The position numbers and the translations under genes were made by a program. A DNA stretch of 64,000 nucleotides, taken from contig NZ_CP089979.1 in assembly GCF_021389935.1 (NCBI RefSeq), forward strand, positions 4,135,001 to 4,199,000. The letters are read 5' to 3'. Every line of letters begins with the position of its first letter. Position 1 is the first letter of the stretch. Below the pieces are notes generated by a model that was given only the letters and a program-made list of their open reading frames with translations, was not told the DNA's origin and made no database searches. The stretch comes from Fulvivirga ligni. Its GTDB lineage: Bacteria; Bacteroidota; Bacteroidia; Cytophagales; Cyclobacteriaceae. Positions 13,437 to 23,000 of the stretch are shown here, in pieces.

Positions 13437-14033
13437 TTAACTAAAGAAATGAAAAAAGAAGCATATTGAGATGGCAAGACGTGCATACTTCCTCAGTTTT
13501 TCTAGTCCCCGCTGTATAAGATTACGAACAGATTGCTCATTCACCTCCATGAGAGATCCAATGTCTTCGTAACTCATCTTATCATAAAACTTAAGAATGA
13601 TGGCTTCATACTGTCTTGGCGACAAATTATTGAGGTGTGAACGTAGCTTTCTGGTCTGCTCATCCACCGTGTCTCTTTCTATCACTCTATCTTCATGAGA
13701 ACCGATCAGCAGCTGTAAGTCGGCATCCCATTTAGCATCGAAAGGAAGGAAGTTATTCTTTTGTACCGTTTTACTAATTTTTCTTCGTAGCGAAGTATAT
13801 AAGTAAGCACGGGTGTGCATAATAGGAGAAAGATTTTTACGATAGTTCCATATATCAAGGAATAAGTCATGGATGGAATCTTCCACCAACTGCGCGTTTT
13901 GGAAGATCTTATTGCCATAGTTATAAAGGGCATCTACATGCTCATTATATAGGCATTCCAAAGCTTTCACATCCCCGGATTTGATCTTGTTCCAGAGTTC
14001 TATCTCGATGGTATTTTGCTGACTAGTTTTCAA
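13437..14033 (-). CDS. ECF RNA polymerase sigma factor (FecI/RpoE-like)
   Basis: A 198-residue extracytoplasmic-function sigma factor. Region 2 is visible as ALECLYNEHVDALYNYGNKI and VEDSIHDLFLDIW; region 4 as LNNLSPRQYEAIILKFYDKM and SYEDIGSLMEVNEQSVRNLI. The layout sigma, FecR, GH2, STN-SusC, SusD is the classic sigma/anti-sigma-controlled polysaccharide locus, where ligand uptake through SusC releases the sigma factor. The C-terminus ends in an unusual Phe-rich tail (ICFFFHFFS). A palindrome overlaps its likely promoter. Confidence 0.93.
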   Translation of the reverse strand: MKTSQQNTIEIELWNKIKSGDVKALECLYNEHVDALYNYGNKIFQNAQLVEDSIHDLFLDIWNYRKNLSPIMHTRAYLYTSLRRKISKTVQKNNFLPFDAKWDADLQLLIGSHEDRVIERDTVDEQTRKLRSHLNNLSPRQYEAIILKFYDKMSYEDIGSLMEVNEQSVRNLIQRGLEKLRKYARLAISICFFFHFFS

Positions 14034-14052
14034 AAGAAAAATTATTACCCGT

Positions 14053-14090
14053 GAAATATACGTTAATTATTATAAACCGCAATCGATTCC
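14053..14090 (-). promoter_or_regulatory. Candidate promoter with overlapping AATCGATT palindrome before the ECF sigma gene
   Basis: On the minus strand a TTG (14080-14082) and TATATTTC (14053-14060) sit at a spacing close to the Bacteroidota promoter pattern TTG...TAnnTTTG. The -33 part overlaps GGAATCGATTGC (palindrome core 14081-14088), about 50 bp upstream of the start codon. A bound protein there would block the promoter. The match to TAnnTTTG is imperfect. The rest of 14091-14280 shows no further feature. Confidence 0.4.
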
Positions 14091-14346
14091 TGTCTTATTT
14101 ATAATAAATTACCATACTAATATGGGTCTTAAGCATTAATATTTCACCTATTCATTCACCTGTGGTGGTGGATCAACAAACCGCATCAGATGCGCGATAA
14201 AGAGAAAAATAGTAACAATATAAGATTGCTTATATCTTAGCGAATATCCGACTGAAGTTGGTCAAGAAAAAAAACTGATTTTGTCAGGTTTTGGAAATTT
14301 TGGTTATCAAAAAAGGCTTTTTTTTTCTATCTTCAAACCTCAATCT

Positions 14347-14628
14347 ATGACCTATTCCAGAAGCAAAATGGATAATTTAAAGCGCTATATTAATACACTT
14401 TTTTCATCTACTTGTGAACTGAAATCCAAACTCACTACAATCCTTCTTTACACTGAAGACATGGATCTTTCGGATGATGAGAAGAAAGAGATTTTTGAAA
14501 TTTCTCAAAAGGTGAAAGAAAAGAGTAACGAAATAATAGATTTAGAAAAACGATATTATCGAATCTTAAATAAGCAAAACTTAAATGTTGACTTTTTCGA
14601 TTCGTTTGATTTAAATCATCGTTCCTGA
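14347..14628 (+). CDS. Small helical hypothetical protein
   Basis: A 94-residue, highly charged and probably all-helical protein with no signal peptide or membrane segment. I do not recognise it. The stretch ELKSKLTTILLYTEDMDLSDDEKKEI loosely resembles the dimerisation helices of sensor kinases, but no phospho-acceptor His is present at the expected place. The ATG at 14347 is chosen; ATG 14368 is also possible and an upstream TTG at 14281 less likely. It stands alone, followed by its own terminator, and is transcribed away from the sigma factor gene. Confidence 0.5.
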   Translation: MTYSRSKMDNLKRYINTLFSSTCELKSKLTTILLYTEDMDLSDDEKKEIFEISQKVKEKSNEIIDLEKRYYRILNKQNLNVDFFDSFDLNHRS

Positions 14629-14636
14629 AACAATAG

Positions 14637-14663
14637 GCTTTGGTTAAGGTCAAAGCTTTTTTT
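14637..14663 (+). terminator. Rho-independent terminator
   Basis: GCTTTG (14637-14642) pairs with CAAAGC (14651-14656) and is followed directly by seven T. It ends the small gene before it and isolates the GH43 promoter. Confidence 0.7.
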
Positions 14664-14676
14664 AGGCAACTTAAAC

Positions 14677-14688
14677 TAAATCGATTTA
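14677..14688. promoter_or_regulatory. AATCGATT palindrome before the GH43 gene
   Basis: TAAATCGATTTA is a perfect 12-bp palindrome centred about 58 bp upstream of the GH43 start codon, in the position of an operator. Confidence 0.55.
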
Positions 14689-14740
14689 TTTTAGAATTTA
14701 ATAAGATTTTTGATAGATTTAATCAACCATTTTATCAATC

Positions 14741-16270
14741 ATGAATCTTAAAAATCTTCTATTTAGTTTAGTCACTCTGGCTATACTCACCCAGTGCACC
14801 ACAAATGAAACACCTGGGCACAGCGTAATTACTCAAAAACAAGTGATAGCCGGAGAACTCCCAGATCCTTCTATTATTGAAGTGGACGGCACATATTACG
14901 CTACAGGGTCTTCTAATGACTGGGCTCCGATCTATCCCATTTACAAATCTACGGATCTTGAAAACTGGTCATTCCTTACCTATGTTTTTCAGGAAGCGCC
15001 TGCCTGGACCATTAATAGCTATTGGGCTCCAGAGTTGTATTATGACAATGGCACTTTCTATTGCTACTACACCGCCAGAAGAACCGATGGCACCTCTTGC
15101 ATAGGAGTAGCCAGCACTAAGAATATTGAAAAAGGCTTTACAGACCATGGTGTAGTGGTAGACTGGGGCAGCGAGGCCATCGATGCTTTTGTTTATAAGG
15201 AAGGAGATACTAAATACATAACCTGGAAGGCATACGGTTTGAATCCTGATAAGCCTATTCAAATCCTTGGCGCTCCACTATCCGCTGACGGCCTTTCACT
15301 GAACGGTGAAGCTTTCGAAGTAATTACTGCTGACACCTCTTTGTGGGAAGAAGGCGGTTCTGAAGGTCAATGCATTTTAAAGAAAGGTGATTATCTCTAC
15401 TTACTCTATTCAGGCAATGCCTGCTGTGGTGGCCTTTGTGACTATCAGGTAGGTGTAGCCAGGGCCAAATCCATGAAAGGACCATGGGAAAAGTATGAGA
15501 GCAATCCGATTTTAAAAGGCAATGAAACCTGGAAATGCCCGGGTCATGGTACAGCACTGCAAACTAATGATTCCTGGTATTATCTTTATCATTCCTACCA
15601 TGAGGAAGGCTTCCCATATCTCGGCAGAACAGTGCTTTTGAGCGAGTTACTTTGGGATGAAGATTCACAATGGCCTTATTTTGAAGTGGATTCTACTAAT
15701 ATCATAAAAGACATGACTGCCACCAATTTCTCTGATGATTTTGAAGGCGATCAGCTAAATCCTCTCTGGAGATTTAATGTTTCTTCTTCGTATTCCGCTA
15801 CCCTTGAGAATGGTAAACTGCAATTATCAGCGGATAGCGCTCAGGCTAATGCCATCATATTTTTAGGTGTGAATCCTGATGTGGCCGATTTCACCATTTC
15901 TACCACCGTAGAAAAACAAGAAAACATTTTAAAAGGACTTTGCATCTATGCCACACCTGGTAGCAGTATTGGCGCTGGCATTAGAGGAGACTCAATTATC
16001 CTTTGGTCTGTGGAAAATGGTAACTTTCAAATGCTCAATTCAGTAGTGGCAGATGTTAATGAGCCTCTATCATTAAAAGCAAAGGTTGTTGAAGGGCACC
16101 TGGCGCAGTTTTCATATCATGATAGCGCTGGAAATTGGCAACTTATTAATGAGGAAGAGGTGAATGGAAAACAGCTGGCATGGTGGTCATGGGGAATCAA
16201 AGCGGGTGTATTTTATCAGGGAACTGAAGGTGCGGCCACCTTCGATCGTTTTTCTGTAGAATACGAGTAG
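14741..16270 (+). CDS. GH43 family glycoside hydrolase lipoprotein
   Basis: A 509-residue lipoprotein (signal peptide ending AILTQC, Cys19) with a five-bladed beta-propeller of family 43, which contains arabinofuranosidases, beta-xylosidases and galactan-cleaving enzymes. The three expected acids are visible: Asp42 in LPDPSII (general base), Asp148 in EAIDAF (pKa modulator) and Glu208 in GSEGQ (acid). Residues ~320-505 form a separate concanavalin-like beta-sandwich, probably carbohydrate-binding. NACCGGLCDY carries three Cys near the propeller centre. It is a single gene with an operator-like palindrome upstream, next to but divergent from the SusCD locus. The exact substrate cannot be read from sequence. 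Confidence 0.88.
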   Translation: MNLKNLLFSLVTLAILTQCTTNETPGHSVITQKQVIAGELPDPSIIEVDGTYYATGSSNDWAPIYPIYKSTDLENWSFLTYVFQEAPAWTINSYWAPELYYDNGTFYCYYTARRTDGTSCIGVASTKNIEKGFTDHGVVVDWGSEAIDAFVYKEGDTKYITWKAYGLNPDKPIQILGAPLSADGLSLNGEAFEVITADTSLWEEGGSEGQCILKKGDYLYLLYSGNACCGGLCDYQVGVARAKSMKGPWEKYESNPILKGNETWKCPGHGTALQTNDSWYYLYHSYHEEGFPYLGRTVLLSELLWDEDSQWPYFEVDSTNIIKDMTATNFSDDFEGDQLNPLWRFNVSSSYSATLENGKLQLSADSAQANAIIFLGVNPDVADFTISTTVEKQENILKGLCIYATPGSSIGAGIRGDSIILWSVENGNFQMLNSVVADVNEPLSLKAKVVEGHLAQFSYHDSAGNWQLINEEEVNGKQLAWWSWGIKAGVFYQGTEGAATFDRFSVEYE

Positions 16271-16312
16271 ACTGAAGCTTTTGGTCTATCTTCACACAAA
16301 TTTTGTAAAAGC

Positions 16313-16627
16313 ATGGACCAAAACACCCCTGATAATCTTAAATTGGTAAAATCATTCACTGTGATAGCTATACTAGAGGCTATCTCTTATGTGGCTTTAC
16401 TTTTTATAGCAATGCCCATCAGACATTTCTTTGGAATAAAGGAGGCCGTTAAATACACCGGTTGGGCTCATGGCATTCTGTTTATAATTTATGTCTCGGT
16501 GCTAATTATGTGTTGGATTAAATACCATTGGAGCTTTATCAGAGTGATTCTGTTCTTTGTAGCTTCCCTCCTGCCCATTGTCCCTTTCATAGTGGAGAAG
16601 AGGTTGAAGAAGGAATACGGGTTATAG
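16313..16627 (+). CDS. DUF3817 family small membrane protein
   Basis: A 104-residue integral membrane protein with three hydrophobic segments (~11-33, 45-65, 72-95). The LEAISYVALLF start, GWAHGILFIIYV and the C-terminal charged tail VEKRLKKEYGL fit the DUF3817 family. Function of the family is unknown. It follows GH43 by 42 bp on the same strand and could be co-transcribed. A hairpin lies downstream. Confidence 0.8.
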   Translation: MDQNTPDNLKLVKSFTVIAILEAISYVALLFIAMPIRHFFGIKEAVKYTGWAHGILFIIYVSVLIMCWIKYHWSFIRVILFFVASLLPIVPFIVEKRLKKEYGL

Positions 16628-16646
16628 ATATAGATTTTTATACAAG

Positions 16647-16708
16647 AGGCTACCTCAAAAGTTTAGATCAGTTTAATCTTATCAGCAACTTTGAGATAGC
16701 CTATTTTT
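16647..16708. terminator. Bidirectional terminator between convergent genes
   Basis: AGGCTACCTCAAAAGT (16647-16662) pairs with ACTTTGAGATAGCCT (16688-16702) and is followed by ATTTTTAA. It sits between the DUF3817 gene and the convergent small secreted protein gene. Confidence 0.65.
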
Positions 16709-16724
16709 AAATCAACCTCACTTT

Positions 16725-17027
16725 TCAGTCTTTCTTTTTCCAGGGCTTATAATTCTTGGCTTTAGGTCCCATTAACCTGGGCTTCTCGCTGGTTTTTATT
16801 TGGGTAGTAGTAGCATTATCATTTCTCTCAGCTACTGACATGTTCTTAGCCTCAGGCCCTTGCACGGTCACCTTACTTACAGTCACCACCTCTTTAGGCT
16901 CGGCACCATACTTCCACACTTTATAATTTTTAGCCTCCGGACCTTGTAGCTCATTCCTCGATTGTGCCTGTACTGACTGACTCAATCCTACCAGCACCAT
17001 GGCGCACACTACAGTTAAATATTTCAT
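16725..17027 (-). CDS. Small secreted protein with three GPxAKN repeats
   Basis: A 100-residue exported protein. A clear signal peptide (residues 1-21, ending VQA-QS) is followed by three copies of a short motif: GPEAKNYKVWK (~29-39), GPEAKNMSV (~57-65) and GPKAKNYKPWKKK at the C-terminus. The linkers are hydrophilic and low in hydrophobic residues, so it is probably extended rather than globular. I do not recognise a family. The Lys/aromatic repeats could bind polyanions or cell-wall material, but that is a guess. It is monocistronic and lies just downstream of the two-component system, transcribed in the same direction with a ~90-bp gap. Confidence 0.7.
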   Translation of the reverse strand: MKYLTVVCAMVLVGLSQSVQAQSRNELQGPEAKNYKVWKYGAEPKEVVTVSKVTVQGPEAKNMSVAERNDNATTTQIKTSEKPRLMGPKAKNYKPWKKKD

Positions 17028-17120
17028 ATCGTTTAGTCTTTTTCTAATTATACGACTGCTCGATATGAGGCCCGTTCAGTAAAATTTTGTAAATGATAAT
17101 CAGTATTAATACGGATGGCT

Positions 17121-17753
17121 TTATATCAAACCATGTTGATTGGCCTTGGTGATCATCTCTGCACTGTTCTGTACACCCAGTTTCCGCATGATATTTACAC
17201 GATGAGTTTCAATGGTCCTGGAGCTCACATAGAGTTGGTGAGCTATTTCTTTAGTGGTTTGCCCCTGAGCAACAAGCTTTAACACTTCCAGTTCACGCTC
17301 AGTGAGATTCATCTTAAGTTCGTCAGCATCAGCAATATTCGTGACCATAAGGTGTGATACTTCGGCATTAAAATACTTCTTACCAAGAGCCACGGTTCTA
17401 ATGGCTTCTACCAGTTCTTTTTGATCCACACTTTTCAAAAGGTAGCCATAAGCACCGTTTTTCACTGCTTTCGTCACATATTGGCCTTCTGCATGCATGG
17501 TAATGACTACTCCTTTTATACTGGCATATTTCTCCCGTAACTCAGCCAGAATATCCAGTCCACTACCATCTGGAAGAGATATGTCAATAAGCACAATGTC
17601 AGGGTCTAAACCAGAGGAAAGCAGCTTCCACAGGTCGGTAGTATTGCTGGTCTCACCTACTATTTCAATGTCTTCGAATTGAGTAAGGATAGAGCGTAGA
17701 CCATCACGGAATAACTTATGATCATCAGTAATTATTATCTGTATCTTTCTCAT
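17121..17753 (-). CDS. LuxR/NarL family response regulator
   Basis: A 210-residue DNA-binding response regulator. The receiver domain has the acidic pair Asp10-Asp11, phospho-acceptor Asp57 in IVLIDISLPDG and Lys in YLLKSVD. The C-terminal helix-turn-helix of LuxR type is seen as LTERELEVLKLVAQGQTTKE and SSRTIETHRVNIMRKLGVQ. Its start overlaps the end of the upstream sensor kinase gene by four bases (ATGA), so the two are translationally coupled partners. Target genes are not evident; the repeat protein downstream is one candidate. Confidence 0.95.
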   Translation of the reverse strand: MRKIQIIITDDHKLFRDGLRSILTQFEDIEIVGETSNTTDLWKLLSSGLDPDIVLIDISLPDGSGLDILAELREKYASIKGVVITMHAEGQYVTKAVKNGAYGYLLKSVDQKELVEAIRTVALGKKYFNAEVSHLMVTNIADADELKMNLTERELEVLKLVAQGQTTKEIAHQLYVSSRTIETHRVNIMRKLGVQNSAEMITKANQHGLI

Positions 17754-19441
17754 GTCAGAGGAATCTCTATCTCAATTATGGTGCCCTGTGTGTTGCTATT
17801 TAAATGCATAGTCCCCTTTAAAATAGCCACTCTGTCTTTAATATTTAACAAACCATGGCCGCTATACTTCTTATTAATATCAAAGCCATTACCGTTATCT
17901 TCTACATAAAAGGAAACATAATCATCAAACTGCGTTACGGAGAGCCTAATTTCTGTGGCTTGAGCGTGTTTAACAACATTGTTCAAAGTTTCCTGAGCAA
18001 TGCGATAAAGAGCAACGCTTATATCATCAGGTATAGATAGTGCATCTGTAAGATCATCTTTATACTGTATTTTTATACCTGACATATTTTGTAAAAAGAG
18101 GGTTAAGTTGGCTATGGCTTCCCCCAGGCCAAAATCTTCTAATACGCTAGGCATTAGGTGGTTTGACATTCTTCGTACTTCTGTGATGGTTTGATCCAAC
18201 AGAGTGAGCAACTCCGCTTCATTGCCTTCTGGTAGATAAAGAGATTGAATCCTCAATCTCATGCTGGTAAGTAATGGTCCCAGGCCATCATGCATTTCTT
18301 TGGCCAGTCTTGAACGTTCTATCTCCTGACCACGCACCAGTGAAAGCTGCTTTTCAATGGTAAGTTGCTCTTCTTTTTTATGGTAAAGCTTCAATTGATC
18401 TCTCATCTTAAGCAGTGAAGCTCCCAATTCATCTTCTTTACTCAGTGCGGTATATTCGGCATCGAAATTTCCTTCTCCAATAGTATGTGCAAACGTGATG
18501 GTTTGCTCCATAGCTTGAATAAGCTGTTCCAGAGCTTTATACATCAATCCGATCTCATCAGCACGATTCTTTTTATATAACGGCCTTTTCAATACACCTC
18601 TAGACATTCGCTCTAAGGTACCTTCCATCTTTAGAACCGGCCTAACGATGAGTTTAGCGGTAAAAAATGATATCACAAGCACTATTAATAAGGTAAATAG
18701 TAAGATGTAGATAATCCTGGATCTTAATTCTTTAATGGGCATTAGTGCTTCCTTAAGATCAATCTCACTAAGCAAAACCCAGTTGAGCCCATAAAGATCT
18801 ATCGGTTCATAACTGCTGAAAACTTCTACATCTCTATAGTCATTAAAAATACCTTTGCCTGAAGTGCCTGCAAGCCCCTCAGCCACACCAGCAGTCTTCA
18901 CTTCAATGGATAAAAATGAGCTATCAGAATAGAAACGTGACTGAGTGCGCAAGGTACTATCAGCAGCAACAATATAAGATTCTCCACTTTCTCCAAGGCC
19001 CGTCCGTTCTAATAAAATAGTTTGAATTTCAGGTACTTCTGTTATGCCAATTAAATATTCATCTCCCCTTTTAGTAGCATAAAGAAGGGTGATCACAGCT
19101 CTATCTGCTGTGGTTATATCCTTAATTATGGTCTGTCCCTCTATTGGTGAGTCATTGGCTATTGAATGACCCTCAAAAGTTTTAGGCCAATCAGAAAATT
19201 TTCTGACTAATTCAAACTCACTAGAAGTGATAGCAGCTGGGTACTTTTCTAAAGCTTCAGCACGTTCCTGCAAAACTTCTCTCACCTTCACCATCTTGAG
19301 TGTTTTTACAGATGACAATTGCAGAAAAACCCTGTCACGCAAAGCTGTATCAAACTGAAAATAAAAGAGCCCGGTAAGCACCAATACCACCGCCATACAT
19401 AGCGTGAGTATTATAAGTGTAAGCTTACTGCGAATGCCCAT
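17750..19441 (-). CDS. NarX-type sensor histidine kinase with periplasmic sensor domain
   Basis: A 563-residue inner-membrane kinase. Two transmembrane helices (~7-28 and ~248-268) flank a periplasmic Cache-like sensor domain. A HAMP-like linker and helical region (~268-370) lead to a HisKA_3 domain with His384 in KEMHDGLGPLLTS and a HATPase domain with ALYRIAQETLNNVVKHAQ and DNGNGFD / GHGLLNIKDR boxes. This architecture pairs with NarL-type regulators, and the cognate gene overlaps by four bases. The ligand is unknown; Cache domains usually bind small organic molecules. Confidence 0.93.
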   Translation of the reverse strand: MGIRSKLTLIILTLCMAVVLVLTGLFYFQFDTALRDRVFLQLSSVKTLKMVKVREVLQERAEALEKYPAAITSSEFELVRKFSDWPKTFEGHSIANDSPIEGQTIIKDITTADRAVITLLYATKRGDEYLIGITEVPEIQTILLERTGLGESGESYIVAADSTLRTQSRFYSDSSFLSIEVKTAGVAEGLAGTSGKGIFNDYRDVEVFSSYEPIDLYGLNWVLLSEIDLKEALMPIKELRSRIIYILLFTLLIVLVISFFTAKLIVRPVLKMEGTLERMSRGVLKRPLYKKNRADEIGLMYKALEQLIQAMEQTITFAHTIGEGNFDAEYTALSKEDELGASLLKMRDQLKLYHKKEEQLTIEKQLSLVRGQEIERSRLAKEMHDGLGPLLTSMRLRIQSLYLPEGNEAELLTLLDQTITEVRRMSNHLMPSVLEDFGLGEAIANLTLFLQNMSGIKIQYKDDLTDALSIPDDISVALYRIAQETLNNVVKHAQATEIRLSVTQFDDYVSFYVEDNGNGFDINKKYSGHGLLNIKDRVAILKGTMHLNSNTQGTIIEIEIPLT

Positions 19442-19512
19442 ATATCAGTTTTTATTTCCTTGAAGATAGAAAATATGGGTTTTGTGGCCGCATGATGAAT
19501 CCATTATTAAGC

Positions 19513-19893
19513 TTATTTCTTAAACTCTTCACCACAGCGCCTGCAGATGTAATGGTTAAGCAGATTACCAATGGGTGCCACTAGAAAGAAACCTATAAAG
19601 ATCAGATACAATTTAATCCACCACTTTTCTAACCTGTTTTTGATATTATCAGAGCCACAGTTAGGGCAATGAATCTTTTCCTCATTCAATTGGGCCAGCT
19701 CTCTGGATGCTTCAAGCTGATCATCAGGCACTAAAACCCTAACTCCGCCACCCAAAATATTAAAGGAATATGGTATAAGATTCGTGACATTCTCATTATG
19801 TAGAAAGCATGGTATTCCTTCACTTTCCAGCTTACTTCTTAGCAGGTTGGCATCTATAGAATTATCTAAGGTTGTAAGTACTACGAGTTTCAT
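19513..19893 (-). CDS. DUF2007 protein with zinc-ribbon and membrane segment
   Basis: A 126-residue protein. Residues 1-70 match DUF2007 (MKLVVLTTLDNSIDANLLRSKLESEG...VRVLVPDDQLEASREL), a PII-like ferredoxin-fold domain of suspected signalling function. Then comes a split zinc ribbon: CPNC (~76-79) and CRRC (~117-120) flank a hydrophobic segment (LYLIFIGFFLVAPIGNLL). The two Cys pairs on either side of one membrane-like segment are unusual, because the ribbon would need both on the same side. No operon partner is obvious. Confidence 0.75.
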   Translation of the reverse strand: MKLVVLTTLDNSIDANLLRSKLESEGIPCFLHNENVTNLIPYSFNILGGGVRVLVPDDQLEASRELAQLNEEKIHCPNCGSDNIKNRLEKWWIKLYLIFIGFFLVAPIGNLLNHYICRRCGEEFKK

Positions 19894-19978
19894 AGGAGCT
19901 TCTGTTGACTATTGCTATTCTAAAATAATATATCCTTGACAATCAACAAATTGAACTCCATTTTCATTCAAAATAAAA

Positions 19979-20037
19979 AGAGTGACTGCAAAGTAAATTT
20001 CCATGATTTAAGACTTTTACTTTTCAGTCACCCTCTT
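19979..20037 (-). terminator. Strong hairpin after the PQQ dehydrogenase gene
   Basis: AAGAGTGACTGCAAAGTAAA (from 19979) pairs along almost its whole length with TTTACTTTTCAGTCACCCTCTT (20016-20037). On the minus strand it is downstream of the large secreted dehydrogenase gene. Confidence 0.65.
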
Positions 20038-20062
20038 GCATTGATAGCTGGGTGATCAACTA

Positions 20063-23000
20063 TCAGTTGTACTTAATTACTCTTACTCTTTCTTTACCAT
20101 CATTGAAACTTACATAATAAACACCGGCAGGATAGCTCTTCACATCAATGCTTCTACCGTTACCACTAGTGAGCTCCTCTCCCATTACATTGTATAAGAT
20201 CCATTCAGCACTTTTAGACAGTTTGAATTCGCCAACTGAAGGGTTTGGATAAACGATAATTCCATTGGCCGAGACATCCAAACCCACATTCTGAAATGTT
20301 CTTGCTGCTGCATTGGCCTGTGGTTCAATACGTAATTGATCTACATTAGGACCACTTGATCCAGCGGCAGTGAGTCTGATTGTATTGTTCCCAGCGATGA
20401 GCATGGTCTCTACTGAAACAGACTGCCAGGTGCTCCAACTCCCGGTAGCGGGAAAGTCAAAAACGCCCATCACATCTCCGTTGATTTGTACCTGCAGAGG
20501 TCTATTGCCCCCTTGCAAGGCATAGTCAAAATGTAAGGTAAATTGTTCATTGGCAGCAGACACGAAGGACCACTCTATATAATCATTATTGGCATTGATA
20601 TAATCTACAAACCCAGAGCCATTATATCCGCTTTGATTATTTGCAACCACTGCACCTACAACAGTAGCATCTTCTGCCTGGAGCGTATTAGCTGTGCCCC
20701 CAGGATTGGTATCTTCTTCCGACGGATAAAAGTCAATATAATCGATATTAACATCATTGGTTTCAAATACCAGTCTCAGCTCAGAAATACCTTCATGCAA
20801 ATGGATATCACCTACAGTAACTGTTTGCCAGTTTTGATAGCCAGCACTATTGGGGATAGATACCGAGCCAGAAATATTCTCTCCGTTTTGCTCCAGATGC
20901 AGCGTCTGTCCATCATAAGGCGTGCTCACTCTAAAGCTGAAATCATATTCATCATGTTGCACTACGTTTACTGTATATTCTAACCATTCACCGGCCTGCA
21001 CCCAACCAATATTATAATTGCTGCCAGCCGCAGGTTGTATATCTACATCATCATCACGAAAGCTACCGCCAGCATTTCCGGCACTGAGATCATGATATGC
21101 AATGCCTTCACCATCAAGGTCATATTCTTCTGCTTCTACACGGCCTGGTATTTCTGCCGGAGATCCTCCAAATGGAGACTGAGCACTGTTACAATCTTCA
21201 AGAAGAACAGTAACAATTTTACTGTCAGACCCGGCCTGGTTGCTCACCTGCAGCTCAACTGTTTTAGTGGCAGGTGTAGAATAAACCACTGTGTGAGGTC
21301 CTGCACCTGTTGCGGTGGCAGGTGTAGCATCTGCACCAAAATTCCATGAATAGCTATCAATTTGACCTAAGGAAACTGAGGTGAAGGTAACAGGTGTACC
21401 TACACAAGTCTGCTGACTGCTGGCCTCAAAATCTGCCACCGGGGCACTACCAGAATCGCCATCATAAATAAACTCGAAGCTATTCAAATTAATATCATTG
21501 GCTTCGAAATAGATTTTGATGATATGGCTACCAGCGCTGAGAAAAACATCAGACACCGATGCTGTTTGCCATGACTGGAAACCACCGGTATTGGGCAAGG
21601 CCACATTTCCTGTAACATCATTATCATCCACTTCCACATGCAGTGACCTGTTATCATAAGGCGTGGCCATGCGGAAAGCTATAGAATAGCTACCCTCCTG
21701 ATTTACATTAGTAGTATACTCAAGCCATTCGCCATCTACCACCCAGCCAATGTTATAGCCCCCCTCACTACAAGCTTCAGTACCTACACCGTCGCCCGTT
21801 CTGAAGGTGCCATCACCGCCACCGTTAATATCATAATAAGCCCCTACTCCCTCATCATATTTCTCGGCTTCTATAAGGCCAGGGATTTGGGCTACCACAC
21901 CCTCGTAGGGCTGCTGACTTACATCAGATGAAGTATAAAAAGCGGTATAAGTAGCATCTACTGCAGGAGCTGTAAAGGTTTGATTGGCGGCTCCGCCATG
22001 TTCCCAATGATCGAAATCATAACGGACGTTACCAATAAACTGGGGTGTCGGCGCATTTAATACCTGTAAATTAGCATTGACCACAGCTTGCTGTACTTCT
22101 GGTGAGGTACCAGGCTTTTGGTTGAGCTCTATGGTTAAACCTTCGGGAACTGTGGTAGCCGTAATGGTGATCAGATTAGGATGTACATCCACAAAAGTAG
22201 TAGCTGAAAGTCCATCACTATCTGTAACGGTTAGTTTGAACCTATACCATATGTTAGGTGTTTTCTCACCCTGACTTGAAGCTATGAAATTACCAGACTT
22301 AACCCCCTGAGGACTTGCCCCTGGGTGGGAATGTCCTGCTCCCGGCACATCTTCATGAAAAAGATCAATACTCCATGAAAAGGCACTGGCGGGCAATACG
22401 CCATCTTCTACATCAGTAGCTGTGGCTTCAAAATATATATTATCTTCTGCATCCCACATCAGCGACGCCAGCGGAGCGATAATATCAATTTCAGGATGGT
22501 TATTAAATTCATTCACGGTGAGCACGGCATTGTTACTGGTAGCGCTGCCTACACTGTTACTCACTACAACTCGATAATTACCAGCATCTGATAAAGCCGC
22601 TGAAGAAATAGAATATGTGCTGCCAGTGGCCCCTGCTATGTCTTGGTTGTTATATTGCCACTGATAACTAATAGGCTCAGCACCAGATACATCTACACTA
22701 AAACTCACTGACTCCCCTTCTATAACAGACTGAGAAATCGGCTGATTGATGATCTCAGGTTCGGCCTCATCACCATATTTGAGCCTGATTAGGTTTCCAT
22801 TATTACCATAATCACAGTAATAGATATAGCCATCATTCCCCAATATCATTCCTAAAGCCGTGCGGTGGGGTGAATTATAAAATGAGGTATAGCCAGGGTT
22901 GCTCTGTGTCCAATCGAAGTAGCGAATCTCATTTCTCAGATAATCCTTGAAGATAAACTTGTTATATAAAACTGCCGGATATCTGCTTACATCAGGGTTA

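Noticed and set aside
14281-14346. N-terminal extension of the small helical protein from a TTG
   Set aside because: The added Phe-rich segment looks unlike the rest of the protein, and an ATG follows at 14347 with a better context.
20543-20983. 146-codon plus-strand frame inside the PQQ dehydrogenase gene
   Set aside because: Ile/Tyr-rich antisense shadow within a well-supported multidomain gene.
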